Shown here: positions 54,768-62,332 of the stretch, in pieces | Position numbering within the stretch: the first letter of the stretch is position 1 | Layout: every line of letters begins with the position of its first letter | Source: an uncultured Poribacteria bacterium | Lineage (GTDB): Bacteria; Poribacteria; WGA-4E; PCPOR2b | Length of the DNA stretch: 64,000 nucleotides | Assembly (NCBI GenBank): GCA_958296125.1 | Contig: OY282444.1 | Span: 1-64,000 of the forward strand | Direction of reading: 5' to 3' | Made by a program: the position numbers and the translations under genes | Notes under the pieces: model-generated | What the model was told of the DNA's origin: nothing | Seen by the model: only the letters and a program-made list of their open reading frames with translations | Databases searched by the model: none

Positions 54768-55736
54768 TTGATGATTTTAGTGAGGTTAAACACTAGAGGT
54801 ATACAGTCGTATTTATGTGTTTTTGCTGTGTTGGCACTTACTTTCGCGCTCGGTTCCGCTTCTGCGGAGATTAAACTGAACGATAACCTATCGATCTCAG
54901 GTTTTCTGGATATGTCAACTGTTACCACTATGGGTGATGAGACCGAAACAAGCCTGTCTTTTGATCAGTTCGAGATAGATTTTAATCTGAACTACGGCTC
55001 AGTCACTGGACAGGTTGATATTGATAGCACAGATCTGGACCAAGGAATCAAACTGGAACAGGGGTTTGTGACATACATGCTCCCTAAAGATATGCTCCCC
55101 GGTGTGAGTATTACTGCGGGTCGCTTCCTCAGTTCCTTAGGTTTTGAAGCAGCAGAGCCGACAGGGCTCTATCAATATTCTTTTTCTGAGGGTACTCCCT
55201 ATCCTGGGTATCAGAACGGTGTTGCGGTCAATGTGAAACCGGTTAAAGAAGCGGGAATTTACGTCGCGTTTCTATCTAGCGTCTGGGATGTGAACGAAAC
55301 GGATGCGGGAACTCCTGGCATCGAAGCCCAGCTCGCATTGACTCCAGTTGAGCAGATTACTGCGAAGGTTGGCTATGCGTTAGACGCGATGGACGACTAT
55401 ACACAGACTGAGCTCAACGCTTGGTTGTCATTCGCACAGGGACCGTTGACCCTCGCTGGAGAGATTGATTTGCTGGGGAATTGGGGGGCTGACGGTAACA
55501 ATGGTACGCACTTTTTGGGGATGGCGAATGTTTCGCTGGCAGATATAATTTCAGTGCCAGTTGGTGTAACCCTCCGTTTCAGTGGTATTAGTCTGGATGA
55601 TTCAGACACCTCCACGGAGTTCACGTTTAGTCCCTCTTATACAGCGACGGACAACTGGTTACTTCTCGCCGAATTTAAACAGCGGCTTGATGCCGAAGAG
55701 ACAATCATTGCAGTTGAATCCCTCTTTACGTTCTAA
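54768..55736 (+). CDS. Outer membrane beta-barrel (porin-like) protein
   Basis: A 322-residue exported protein. A signal peptide covers about residues 1-34 (hydrophobic LCVFAVLALTFALGSASA). The mature part has alternating amphipathic strands such as FEIDFNLNYGSVTGQVDIDS, a conserved-looking AGRFLSSLGFEAAEPTGLYQYSFSEG region, and ends in the outer-membrane signature of a terminal Phe (ESLFTF). It resembles the OmpL-like or DUF1597-type putative porins. It probably forms a channel or lines the outer membrane. GGAGG precedes the ATG. Confidence 0.82.
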   Translation: MMILVRLNTRGIQSYLCVFAVLALTFALGSASAEIKLNDNLSISGFLDMSTVTTMGDETETSLSFDQFEIDFNLNYGSVTGQVDIDSTDLDQGIKLEQGFVTYMLPKDMLPGVSITAGRFLSSLGFEAAEPTGLYQYSFSEGTPYPGYQNGVAVNVKPVKEAGIYVAFLSSVWDVNETDAGTPGIEAQLALTPVEQITAKVGYALDAMDDYTQTELNAWLSFAQGPLTLAGEIDLLGNWGADGNNGTHFLGMANVSLADIISVPVGVTLRFSGISLDDSDTSTEFTFSPSYTATDNWLLLAEFKQRLDAEETIIAVESLFTF

Positions 55737-55956
55737 GTGAAAATCTGATAAACACACGGGCTTGTGGTCGCGGCACCTCGTTTTCTAACAGAACGTCGGA
55801 AACCAGGGAGCCATAATACCATCAGTTGACGAAGCACATCAAATACAGTCTGCATCGTAATCTCTCCTCTCATTAAGTGTACAGTTAGGAATTACATAGC
55901 TCTTGCTATACACATTGCGCCCCTTTGGAGCGCAGGTATTGGACGTATCGGTCCGC

Positions 55957-55971
55957 CCCGATAAGATCGGG
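55957..55971. repeat. CCCGAT-type REP-like hairpin, copy 2
   Basis: CCCGAT-AAG-ATCGGG, a perfect 6-bp stem, followed by ATTCAAAG as in the copies at 37455 and 61218. It lies within the 570 bp gap 55737-56306, which also holds two promoters and a TAGCAACTTG motif but no gene. Confidence 0.7.
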
Positions 55972-56036
55972 ATTCAAAGTAACTGGAGTGAAAGGCAGAG
56001 GCCTTCAGTTTTAACAGAAAACCGACGGATTTTCAA

Positions 56037-56066
56037 TTGACTGAACTTCCGCTGTGATACTATAAT
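56037..56066 (+). promoter_or_regulatory. Promoter 1 upstream of the small membrane protein and rpsT
   Basis: TTGACT, 18 bp, perfect TATAAT. The -10 box adjoins the reversed TAGCAACTTG motif at 56066-56080. Confidence 0.6.
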
Positions 56067-56080
56067 TACGCAAGTTGCTA
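56066..56080 (-). repeat. TAGCAACTTG motif, copy 4
   Basis: Minus-strand TAGCAACTTGCGTAA. It lies between two promoters. The CCCGAT hairpin is about 95 bp away on the other side, so this copy lacks the close 5' hairpin of the others. Confidence 0.65.
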
Positions 56081-56087
56081 GGACGTG

Positions 56088-56116
56088 TTGACATTAGAAC
56101 AACTATGTGATAAAAT
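56088..56116 (+). promoter_or_regulatory. Promoter 2 upstream of the small membrane protein and rpsT
   Basis: Perfect TTGACA, 17 bp, TAAAAT. With promoter 1 it gives a tandem arrangement suited to strong expression of a ribosomal protein operon. Confidence 0.65.
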
Positions 56117-56306
56117 CTACAGCGGTGTGGTAATGAGGGTCATAATAGCCCACCTATTATTATCATTTTATTGCTCCAGAGGAAGTCAGTCCGGGCGACA
56201 CCGTTGAATCACAAGTAATAACATAGATGTTCCTCAAGATGAGCCTGTGATTATCTATAAAATTGCTCACAAAGGACCTTATTTTGAGGTTTATGAGGAG
56301 GTTAAA

Positions 56307-56501
56307 ATGGACACAGTTGGAATGCACTTCGGGAGTATGGGCCCCTTTGCACTCATCGAATCACTGATTGGTTATTTCGTTGTGCTCTTTTGGATGTTTG
56401 TTGCTTGGCGTGCACTGCGGGTGCTTGAAAAACTCTCAAATACCTGCGACCGTCTGCTGCAACAGAAGAGATTCGACCAGCAGGATAGCGAAACTGAGTA
56501 G
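56307..56501 (+). CDS. Small single-pass membrane protein
   Basis: A 64-residue protein with a hydrophobic helix (IESLIGYFVVLFWMFVAWRAL, residues about 18-38) followed by a charged helical tail, EKLSNTCDRLLQQKRFDQQD. The start is set at the ATG 5 bp after GAGGAGG; an in-frame GTG twenty codons upstream has no site. It lies 157 bp before rpsT and probably shares its promoters. Function unknown; it could anchor a partner at the membrane. Confidence 0.7.
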   Translation: MDTVGMHFGSMGPFALIESLIGYFVVLFWMFVAWRALRVLEKLSNTCDRLLQQKRFDQQDSETE

Positions 56502-56658
56502 GCTAGTGCCACGTCTAGCATTTGCAGTTCCTCCCCACGTAAACGTCTCGTATCATCAAAAGGGATTGGACAAATGGGAGCAGATTATGCTATTATTACG
56601 GCAAATAACAGATTGTTCCCACAAGATGGGATTCAATAAGGAATAGAGGTGATTGGAA

Positions 56659-56928
56659 TTGCCCACAAGAAAGTCTGGTATGAAGCATGTCCGTGCGGAT
56701 AAAAAGAAGCGCGATCGTAACATGCGGCGCAAGTCTGCGTTAAGAACCATGCTCAAGCAAACCGAAGCTGCAATTGCAGATGGAGAGATGGATCAAGCAG
56801 AAGAATTGTATCGTCAAGCAGCTAGTCATCTGGATAGAGCTGCGGGGAAAGGGATTATCAAGAAGGGCATGGCAAATCGGAAGAAATCCCGCCTAGCACA
56901 CGATATCAATAAAATAGCAGCTGCGTGA
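56659..56928 (+). CDS. rpsT: Small ribosomal subunit protein bS20
   Basis: An 89-residue S20. The start PTRKSGMKHVRADKKKRDRN matches the family's basic N terminus, and TMLKQTEAAI...QLYRQAASHLDRAAGKGIIKKGMANRKKSRLA-type helices complete it. The TTG at 56659 is preferred over one two codons upstream because it gives the family start (M-P-T) with GAGGTG 7 bp before. Use of a TTG start is known for rpsT elsewhere, where weak starts help autoregulation. An inverted repeat follows the stop. Confidence 0.95.
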   Translation: MPTRKSGMKHVRADKKKRDRNMRRKSALRTMLKQTEAAIADGEMDQAEELYRQAASHLDRAAGKGIIKKGMANRKKSRLAHDINKIAAA

Positions 56929-56952
56929 TATAGACATGAGCTAATGTGTAAA

Positions 56953-56994
56953 GCGTAACGTAAAAAGAATTTGAGTTCTTTTCTTACGTTACGC
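56953..56994. terminator. Inverted repeat after rpsT
   Basis: GCGTAACGTAA at 56953 and TTACGTTACGC ending at 56994 are perfectly complementary, extended inward by AAAAGAA and TTCTTTT. The stem of about 17 bp with a short loop lies 25 bp after the rpsT stop. It lacks a clear U tract, so termination may be weak or it may be one of several ACGTAACGC-type repeats. Confidence 0.65.
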
Positions 56995-57083
56995 ATTATG
57001 TTGCTGCTTTTTGCAGGAGATTTACCCTGTTTTTCGCCTGTCTTTGCTGGCAACTAATATTTGAGACCATAACCAGAAGAATC

Positions 57084-57986
57084 ATGAAGTGGTCCCCCCG
57101 TGTAAAGCCCACCAAAATCCGCCGTCTCTATCGCGCCGCTCGATTAGGTCTGCACGATGATGATCTGCTACAGACTGTCGGGTGGGAGCTCTACGGCCGC
57201 TGTGCCGACATTGCACGGGTCGCCGATGTTTACCGAGATGGATTGGTGCCCTGCCCCCAATGCAGCACAAAGATAAAACGCCGAATTGATCCACTATTTC
57301 ACGCTAGCGACGGTGGCACACACGAAAACTGGTTTCACTGCCCGCACTGCACCAAACGCCTGCTCTGGCGCGACTGTCGTGAATCCCTGCGTGAGAATCC
57401 ACGTTGTTTTGATTGTCATGCCCTGCTGGATGGAACAGAGGAATTGCAGTGCCGTTGCGGTAAAATATGGGATCAGAAAGCCTACCATCGGTCGGTGAAA
57501 AATCGCGTCCGTCTGCCTTGTCCCCAGTGCAGCCTGATGATACGCAAACCGGCTCTTGAGGGGACCGGGCAAATCGTCGGACACCGGCGGTCTAGCCCTG
57601 AAATAGAATGCCCTAAATGCCAAGCAGCTGCGTTTCATGTGCGCGGCAATATCGAGTGCGCCGCATGCGGTTACAAACGCCGATGGCGGGATTACCGCAA
57701 AAGCCTGAAAAAGCGAGATGAAAGATTGGAGTGCACGAGCTGTGGACACATTTTCAGCTGGCAGGCATGGCGTCAACATGCTAGGTACTTGAGAACCGGT
57801 AATCCGAAGCCAGCGCGTGAGTTCGTTGAACGGTGGCCCAAGTGCCACACGCCACAAGCCCGCATGATCCAGATCGATTGCCTACTTCAGGCCCTGCACG
57901 GCCGGGGTGCCTTAGCCCCTCTGTTCATTGATGGCGATGCGCGCAGTATCCGCCAGATGCTCGATGAGTTCGCCTCACAGGTTTGA
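57084..57986 (+). CDS. Protein with four tandem zinc ribbons, unknown function
   Basis: A 300-residue protein with sixteen Cys arranged as paired CxxC (one CxC) knuckles: C57/60 with C86/89, C108/111 with C123/125, C146/149 with C176/179, and C192/195 with C217/220. After most ribbons comes a W-x-x-(x)-R-x-S helix: WRDCRES, WDQKAYHRS, WRDYRKS. The unit therefore looks duplicated. The N terminus is basic and the last 60 residues lack Cys. Zinc-ribbon strings often bind nucleic acid or scaffold a complex, but no catalytic domain is seen. Family not recognised. Confidence 0.75.
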   Translation: MKWSPRVKPTKIRRLYRAARLGLHDDDLLQTVGWELYGRCADIARVADVYRDGLVPCPQCSTKIKRRIDPLFHASDGGTHENWFHCPHCTKRLLWRDCRESLRENPRCFDCHALLDGTEELQCRCGKIWDQKAYHRSVKNRVRLPCPQCSLMIRKPALEGTGQIVGHRRSSPEIECPKCQAAAFHVRGNIECAACGYKRRWRDYRKSLKKRDERLECTSCGHIFSWQAWRQHARYLRTGNPKPAREFVERWPKCHTPQARMIQIDCLLQALHGRGALAPLFIDGDARSIRQMLDEFASQV

Positions 57987-58015
57987 ATTGAACGGTGCGG
58001 TAGTTGTTTCCAACT

Positions 58016-59371
58016 TCAATTTGTATTCGGGGGGAAGCCGTTGGCCGCTTCTGCCCGGATGAACTCATCTTCCAACGCCGTCAATTTCACTGGTAAAATT
58101 CGATTCACTGCTGAATCAGGCACATCCATCAGCACCCGCAGATAATTTTCCGTGAATCCCGCCAGATGCCCGTCCGTTCCTTCACGGCTTTCCTCAACCA
58201 GTACGTTCATCGTCTTGCCTAACATACGTTTCCGAAATTCGAGTCCGAGTCGTTTTCCCAATGCGATCATCGCCTTGCTGCGTTCAGCGGAGACGTGCGG
58301 TGGCACGTGATTCGGGTAATCCGCTGCGGGGGTGCCGCGTCGGGGAGAGTAGCGGAAAACGTGCAGCTGATTGAAACCGATAGCTTCGACAAATTGAAGC
58401 GAGTCCTCAAAATCGGTGTCGGTCTCGCCCGGAAAACCGACCATGACATCGGTGGTGATCCCGACATCCGGAAACGAGACGCGGAGTTTTTCGACGAGGC
58501 GCGAAAATTCTGCCCTCGTATAGCGACGGCGCATTTGGCGCAAAATCTTATCGCTGCCAGACTGTAACGGCAGGTGGAAGTGGAGCATACACTTGGACAA
58601 TGTCGCCATCCGATCGACCAAATCTGGTGGGAAATTCATCGCCTCGATCGAACTGAAGCGGATGCGCTCAATGCCATCAATGGGGTGGATGTGTTCCAAA
58701 ATGTCTGCAATAGTTGTCTGACGGCCGATATCCAGCCCGTAAGCCCCTAAATGCACACCGGTAATAACGAGTTCCTTGTATCCATTTGCGGCAATCTGTT
58801 TGGCTTCTTGCACGATGTCGGGTAGGGGACGGCTTGTCATGCGTCCTCGGACATAGGGGATAATGCAATAGGTACAAAAGGCACTGCACCCGTCTTGTAC
58901 CTTGATGAGTGCCCGTGTATGTTTGCCCGCTTCATCCACCGACATGCTGAAATTCGCATGTTCGCGGACAGCATCGTGATGGACAGGCTCAATCTGCAAC
59001 AGCGGTGAATCAGTCTTTTCTCTCCATGACTTGTGAATCAGCTCTATATACTTCTGGAGGTCCGCTTTCTCGCGATTTCCGAAGACGAGCGAGACACCCG
59101 GAATCGCCTCAATCGCTTCCCGATCATTTTCGGCGTAGCAACCCGTAACAAGGATTTCGGTATCGGGATTTTTCCGAACTGCTCGCCGGATGACTTGACG
59201 GGCTTTTTGATCCGCGGCATTGGTTACGGTGCAGGTGTTGATGATGCAAACGTCCGCGGAGGTGTTCTCCCCCACAATGGTATATCCGTTACGAAGCATA
59301 ACCTCCTGCATCGCTTGTGTATCGTATTGGTTCACCTTGCATCCCAAGGTGATGAGTGCCGCTGTTGGCAT
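58016..59371 (-). CDS. mtaB: tRNA t6A37 methylthiotransferase MtaB
   Basis: A 451-residue radical-SAM methylthiotransferase that converts t6A37 to ms2t6A in tRNAs decoding ANN codons. The N-terminal UPF0004 domain has GCKVNQYDTQAM and NTCTVTNAADQKARQ for the auxiliary cluster. The radical-SAM motif CSAFCTYCIIPYVRG (CxxxCxxC) follows, and a C-terminal TRAM domain ends the protein. Length and CKVNQYDT start distinguish MtaB from MiaB and RimO. A GGGAG site precedes the ATG. Confidence 0.96.
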   Translation of the reverse strand: MPTAALITLGCKVNQYDTQAMQEVMLRNGYTIVGENTSADVCIINTCTVTNAADQKARQVIRRAVRKNPDTEILVTGCYAENDREAIEAIPGVSLVFGNREKADLQKYIELIHKSWREKTDSPLLQIEPVHHDAVREHANFSMSVDEAGKHTRALIKVQDGCSAFCTYCIIPYVRGRMTSRPLPDIVQEAKQIAANGYKELVITGVHLGAYGLDIGRQTTIADILEHIHPIDGIERIRFSSIEAMNFPPDLVDRMATLSKCMLHFHLPLQSGSDKILRQMRRRYTRAEFSRLVEKLRVSFPDVGITTDVMVGFPGETDTDFEDSLQFVEAIGFNQLHVFRYSPRRGTPAADYPNHVPPHVSAERSKAMIALGKRLGLEFRKRMLGKTMNVLVEESREGTDGHLAGFTENYLRVLMDVPDSAVNRILPVKLTALEDEFIRAEAANGFPPNTN

Positions 59372-59396
59372 TTTCGTTCTCCCTTGATGGCTTGGG

Positions 59397-60191
59397 TCAA
59401 CATTCGGAAGGCTTTAGGGCATTTTTGCCGAAAATCACCGGAAATGTCTGACCCGTTGTCACATGTTTCGTCGCTGCATCCATATAGGCAGCACTGAATG
59501 CGCGTCGCTGTTTCCCGGTGGGATTCACCCCGGAACGGTGCAGCAGGAGGTTATTCAGCAGGACGACTCCCCCCCCCTCCACCTCCAAGTCAATGGCATT
59601 TTTCTCCCACTGATATTTTTCGGCATCCGCTTCCGTGGCAAAATGTCCTTCATTTATCACACCGTGTTTATGGATGCCCGGTACAATTTGCATACAACCG
59701 TTTTCGACTGTTGCGTCATCCAACGCCATCCAGACGGTGATGATTGGGTTACTGTCTAGCCCCCATCCGACTCCAACATCTTGATGCCACGGTAGGACCG
59801 TTCCCTGATTAGCGGGCTTATTCATGAACATCGCCCGGTAGATTGAAATATCTTCGCCGATATAGCGTCGTGTAATGTCGCGCAGGAGGGGATGCTGCAT
59901 ATAAGAGAGGAACAAGGGGTCTTGCTCAAGGTCCATAATCTTTCGATATTGGAGTGTTGCGCCCTTGTGCCCCACACTCTCCGGGGGTGCTTCGCGGTAG
60001 ATGCCGGTGGTGCTATCAAGTTGAAACCGCATATTCTCGTAGGGTATATCCCCCAGCATAATGTCATCAATCCGCTGCTGCAACGCAGCTAACTCTTTAT
60101 TTGACAGGAGGTGTCCGAGTCTCACGTAACCCTCCTCCATAAACTGGGTATGTTCTTGATGTCCAAATTTAACGGGTGATTTTGTTGACAT
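59397..60191 (-). CDS. Phytanoyl-CoA dioxygenase (PhyH) family protein
   Basis: A 264-residue PhyH oxygenase with LPWHQDVGVGWG (HxD), a distal His in LLLHRSGVNPTGKQRRAF and the Arg for 2-oxoglutarate just after. The start is set at the ATG in MSTKSPVKFG, preceded by AAAGGA; upstream in-frame codons add nearly fifty residues of low-quality sequence. It lies 25 bp downstream of nothing in particular: the gene converges on the mtaB promoter region and shares its strand. Confidence 0.92.
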   Translation of the reverse strand: MSTKSPVKFGHQEHTQFMEEGYVRLGHLLSNKELAALQQRIDDIMLGDIPYENMRFQLDSTTGIYREAPPESVGHKGATLQYRKIMDLEQDPLFLSYMQHPLLRDITRRYIGEDISIYRAMFMNKPANQGTVLPWHQDVGVGWGLDSNPIITVWMALDDATVENGCMQIVPGIHKHGVINEGHFATEADAEKYQWEKNAIDLEVEGGGVVLLNNLLLHRSGVNPTGKQRRAFSAAYMDAATKHVTTGQTFPVIFGKNALKPSEC

Positions 60192-60340
60192 CGGTTTTCC
60201 TTTCCGGGTTTGGCTTAGTAAGTGTGTGGACATTTGCCGACCCCAAATTGTATGGTATCCCCCGGGTGACTCCTTTGATACAAAAGGGGACGTTTGACAA
60301 ACGTAAGGAACGCAGATTTGCGTTCCCTGGAACAACAGGA

Positions 60341-61150
60341 TTAAAATTCTGGTGCTTCTGCCTGTTTCGGTGGCATCACAATAATCTCGATTCGACGATT
60401 TCTTGCTCTGCCTTTGGAGGTTTGGTTTGTATCAATTGGACGGTAGTAGGCATAACCGACTGCCACCAAACGAGCGGGATCCACATCCGCACGCGTTTGC
60501 AGATAACGAACGGCAGAGATCGCCCGTTGCGTGGATAGGCCCCAGTTGTTCAAGACAGAACCTCTGAACGGGACGTTGTCTGTATGTCCTTCAACCCGGA
60601 TTTCCCGGTCTGGATATCGGTTTAAAAAAGCCTTCGCGATTTTATCCAAAACGCGCTTTCCATCAGTCTTAATCTCGGCTCTTCCGGAGGCGAACAGAAT
60701 CTTATCCATGAGGTTGACTGTCAGTTGTCCTTTGAGTGTTGTAATGGTGATTTCTTTCGCTTCAATTTCCTTTTGGAGTTCCTCGCGGAGATCCTGAAAT
60801 TCTGCTTCTTTCCGTCTTAGTTCCTCTTGTCTCTGCTGTTTCTCCGAGAGAAGCTTCAGCGCGTCCGCTTCCGCTTGAGCTTTGGCTTTGGTCAAGTTGG
60901 TTGCACGCTTTTGGACTTCGTCAATTGTGTCCTCCAAGAGGTTAATTTTGTTTTTCTTTGCTTCAAGTTCGGCTTGGGTTGTGGTCAATTCACGCTGTAG
61001 CTGTTCAGACTGTTTTTCGTAGGTAATCCGGCTTGCCTGTTCCTCTTCAAAATTATCCTTAAATTTGAATATGTAGTAGCTCATAATGGTGACAAGAAGG
61101 AGCAGGACTGCCCCTGCAATACCGCCAATGAGATACAGTTGTTTTTTCAT
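60341..61150 (-). CDS. OmpA-domain coiled-coil membrane protein (MotB/Pal-like)
   Basis: A 269-residue protein. A transmembrane segment near residues 8-28 (LIGGIAGAVLLLLVTIMSYYI) anchors it in the inner membrane. A long coiled coil spans about residues 33-130 (QLQRELTTTQAELEAKKNKI and more). The C-terminal OmpA domain has LMDKILFASGRAEI, VEGHTDNVPFRG and GRARNRRIEI for peptidoglycan binding. The layout resembles MotB-like or envelope-tethering proteins. No MotA gene is adjacent, so a structural role linking membrane and cell wall is more likely than a motor. Confidence 0.9.
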   Translation of the reverse strand: MKKQLYLIGGIAGAVLLLLVTIMSYYIFKFKDNFEEEQASRITYEKQSEQLQRELTTTQAELEAKKNKINLLEDTIDEVQKRATNLTKAKAQAEADALKLLSEKQQRQEELRRKEAEFQDLREELQKEIEAKEITITTLKGQLTVNLMDKILFASGRAEIKTDGKRVLDKIAKAFLNRYPDREIRVEGHTDNVPFRGSVLNNWGLSTQRAISAVRYLQTRADVDPARLVAVGYAYYRPIDTNQTSKGRARNRRIEIIVMPPKQAEAPEF

Positions 61151-61217
61151 TTGTCGCTTTCGCCTCCAATCTCGCTTTCATTAGCTCATTGAATTGATGA
61201 ACCCTATAGGGGCTCCT

Positions 61218-61271
61218 CCCCGATAAAATTAGGACTCAAAGCAATATGCTTACTACTAGCAACTTGGGGTA
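61218..61271 (+). repeat. CCCGAT-type hairpin plus TAGCAACTTG motif, copy 5
   Basis: CCCCGAT-AAA-ATTAGG (61218-61233) is followed by ACTCAAAGC and then by TAGCAACTTGGGGTA at 61257-61271. The last bases of the motif run into a TATAAT at 61270. It lies upstream of the TPR lipoprotein gene. Confidence 0.65.
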
Positions 61272-61326
61272 TAATAGTAGCATAACGTGGATTAAATCTC
61301 AAAGAAATTTCTTCTGCAGAAAGTCA

Positions 61327-61354
61327 TTGACACTTTGGGTGGCTCTGTTATAAT
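61327..61354 (+). promoter_or_regulatory. Consensus promoter for the TPR lipoprotein gene
   Basis: Perfect TTGACA, 16 bp spacer, perfect TATAAT, 34 bp before the ATG at 61389. An in-frame TTG at 61335 would lie inside the spacer, which argues that translation starts at 61389. Confidence 0.8.
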
Positions 61355-61388
61355 TATTTCTAATGCTTGTCGTATTCGAGGTCTGCTG

Positions 61389-62192
61389 ATGAGAACACTT
61401 CCGGTTTTTCTCCTAATTTTCGTCCTTTTTTTGAGTTGCCAGCCTGCTGAGAAGAAACCACCGCGCAAAGAGGAACTGAGTCGTGAAGCGACCCGACTCA
61501 GGCTGGGAATGATGCTCACCCCGGAAGATCCGACGGGGTATCTGGAACTCGGCGAAGTTTACCACGAAATGGGGGAATATGAGAAAGCCATTGAGCAATT
61601 TCAGGAAGCATTGGCAATTGATGACGGGAATGCACAAGTGCACAACGCGCTCGGTTTAGTTTACATAGATATGCAACTAACGGATCCGGCAATTCAAGCA
61701 TTCCAAAAAGCAACCGAAATCTCCCCCGATAATCCAGCCTTCCACAACAATTTGGCTTATGCTTATGACACCGCGGATCAGTTTGGCGAGGCGATCGAAG
61801 CCTATCGCAAGGCAATTGAGGCAGATCCGACCTTTCAGGATGCCTATTTCAATCTGGCTGCCGCTTATCATGCGCGCGATCAGTTTGAGGAAGCGATTCG
61901 CTATTATCAACAAGCCATTGCGTTAGATGAGAGCGATTCGGATGCATACTATAACCTTGCACATGTCTATCAGGAGACGGAGCAGGTTGATCTGGCGATC
62001 CGTGCATACGAAAAGTCGCGGTCGCTTAACCCGGAGGATACGGAAGTCTACTACCACCTTGCGCGGATGTATCAGAAGCAGGAGGATCGCCTCACGATGA
62101 AACGCTATCTGGATCTTTTCCTAGAACGCGCAGCAGATCTGCCCCAGTTTCAAGATGAAATTGAGGTTGCTAAACAGATGTTGGCTCAATAG
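61389..62192 (+). CDS. TPR-repeat lipoprotein
   Basis: A 267-residue lipoprotein. The short signal peptide RTLPVFLLIFVLFLSC ends in a Cys suited for lipidation (the lipobox FLSC is a little atypical). Six or seven tetratricopeptide repeats follow, each about 34 residues, as in YLELGEVYHEMGEYEKAIEQ, VHNALGLVYIDMQLTDPAIQ and AYYNLAHVYQETEQVDLAIR. TPR lipoproteins act as assembly scaffolds, often in pili or envelope complexes. The start at 61389 has GAGGT 7 bp upstream and is fixed by the promoter position. Confidence 0.9.
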   Translation: MRTLPVFLLIFVLFLSCQPAEKKPPRKEELSREATRLRLGMMLTPEDPTGYLELGEVYHEMGEYEKAIEQFQEALAIDDGNAQVHNALGLVYIDMQLTDPAIQAFQKATEISPDNPAFHNNLAYAYDTADQFGEAIEAYRKAIEADPTFQDAYFNLAAAYHARDQFEEAIRYYQQAIALDESDSDAYYNLAHVYQETEQVDLAIRAYEKSRSLNPEDTEVYYHLARMYQKQEDRLTMKRYLDLFLERAADLPQFQDEIEVAKQMLAQ

Positions 62193-62332
62193 CAGAGTCG
62201 TCAGTTCATTCGGCGAACAGCGGCGAATGGCATCGTTGGTACTCTTGGGAGCTGTGAACGGTATGGTAGTGCCAAGGTGTTTACCGTCAGCTTGATTCTT
62301 TTGATTATTACAGATATTTACAGGCAGGTAGG

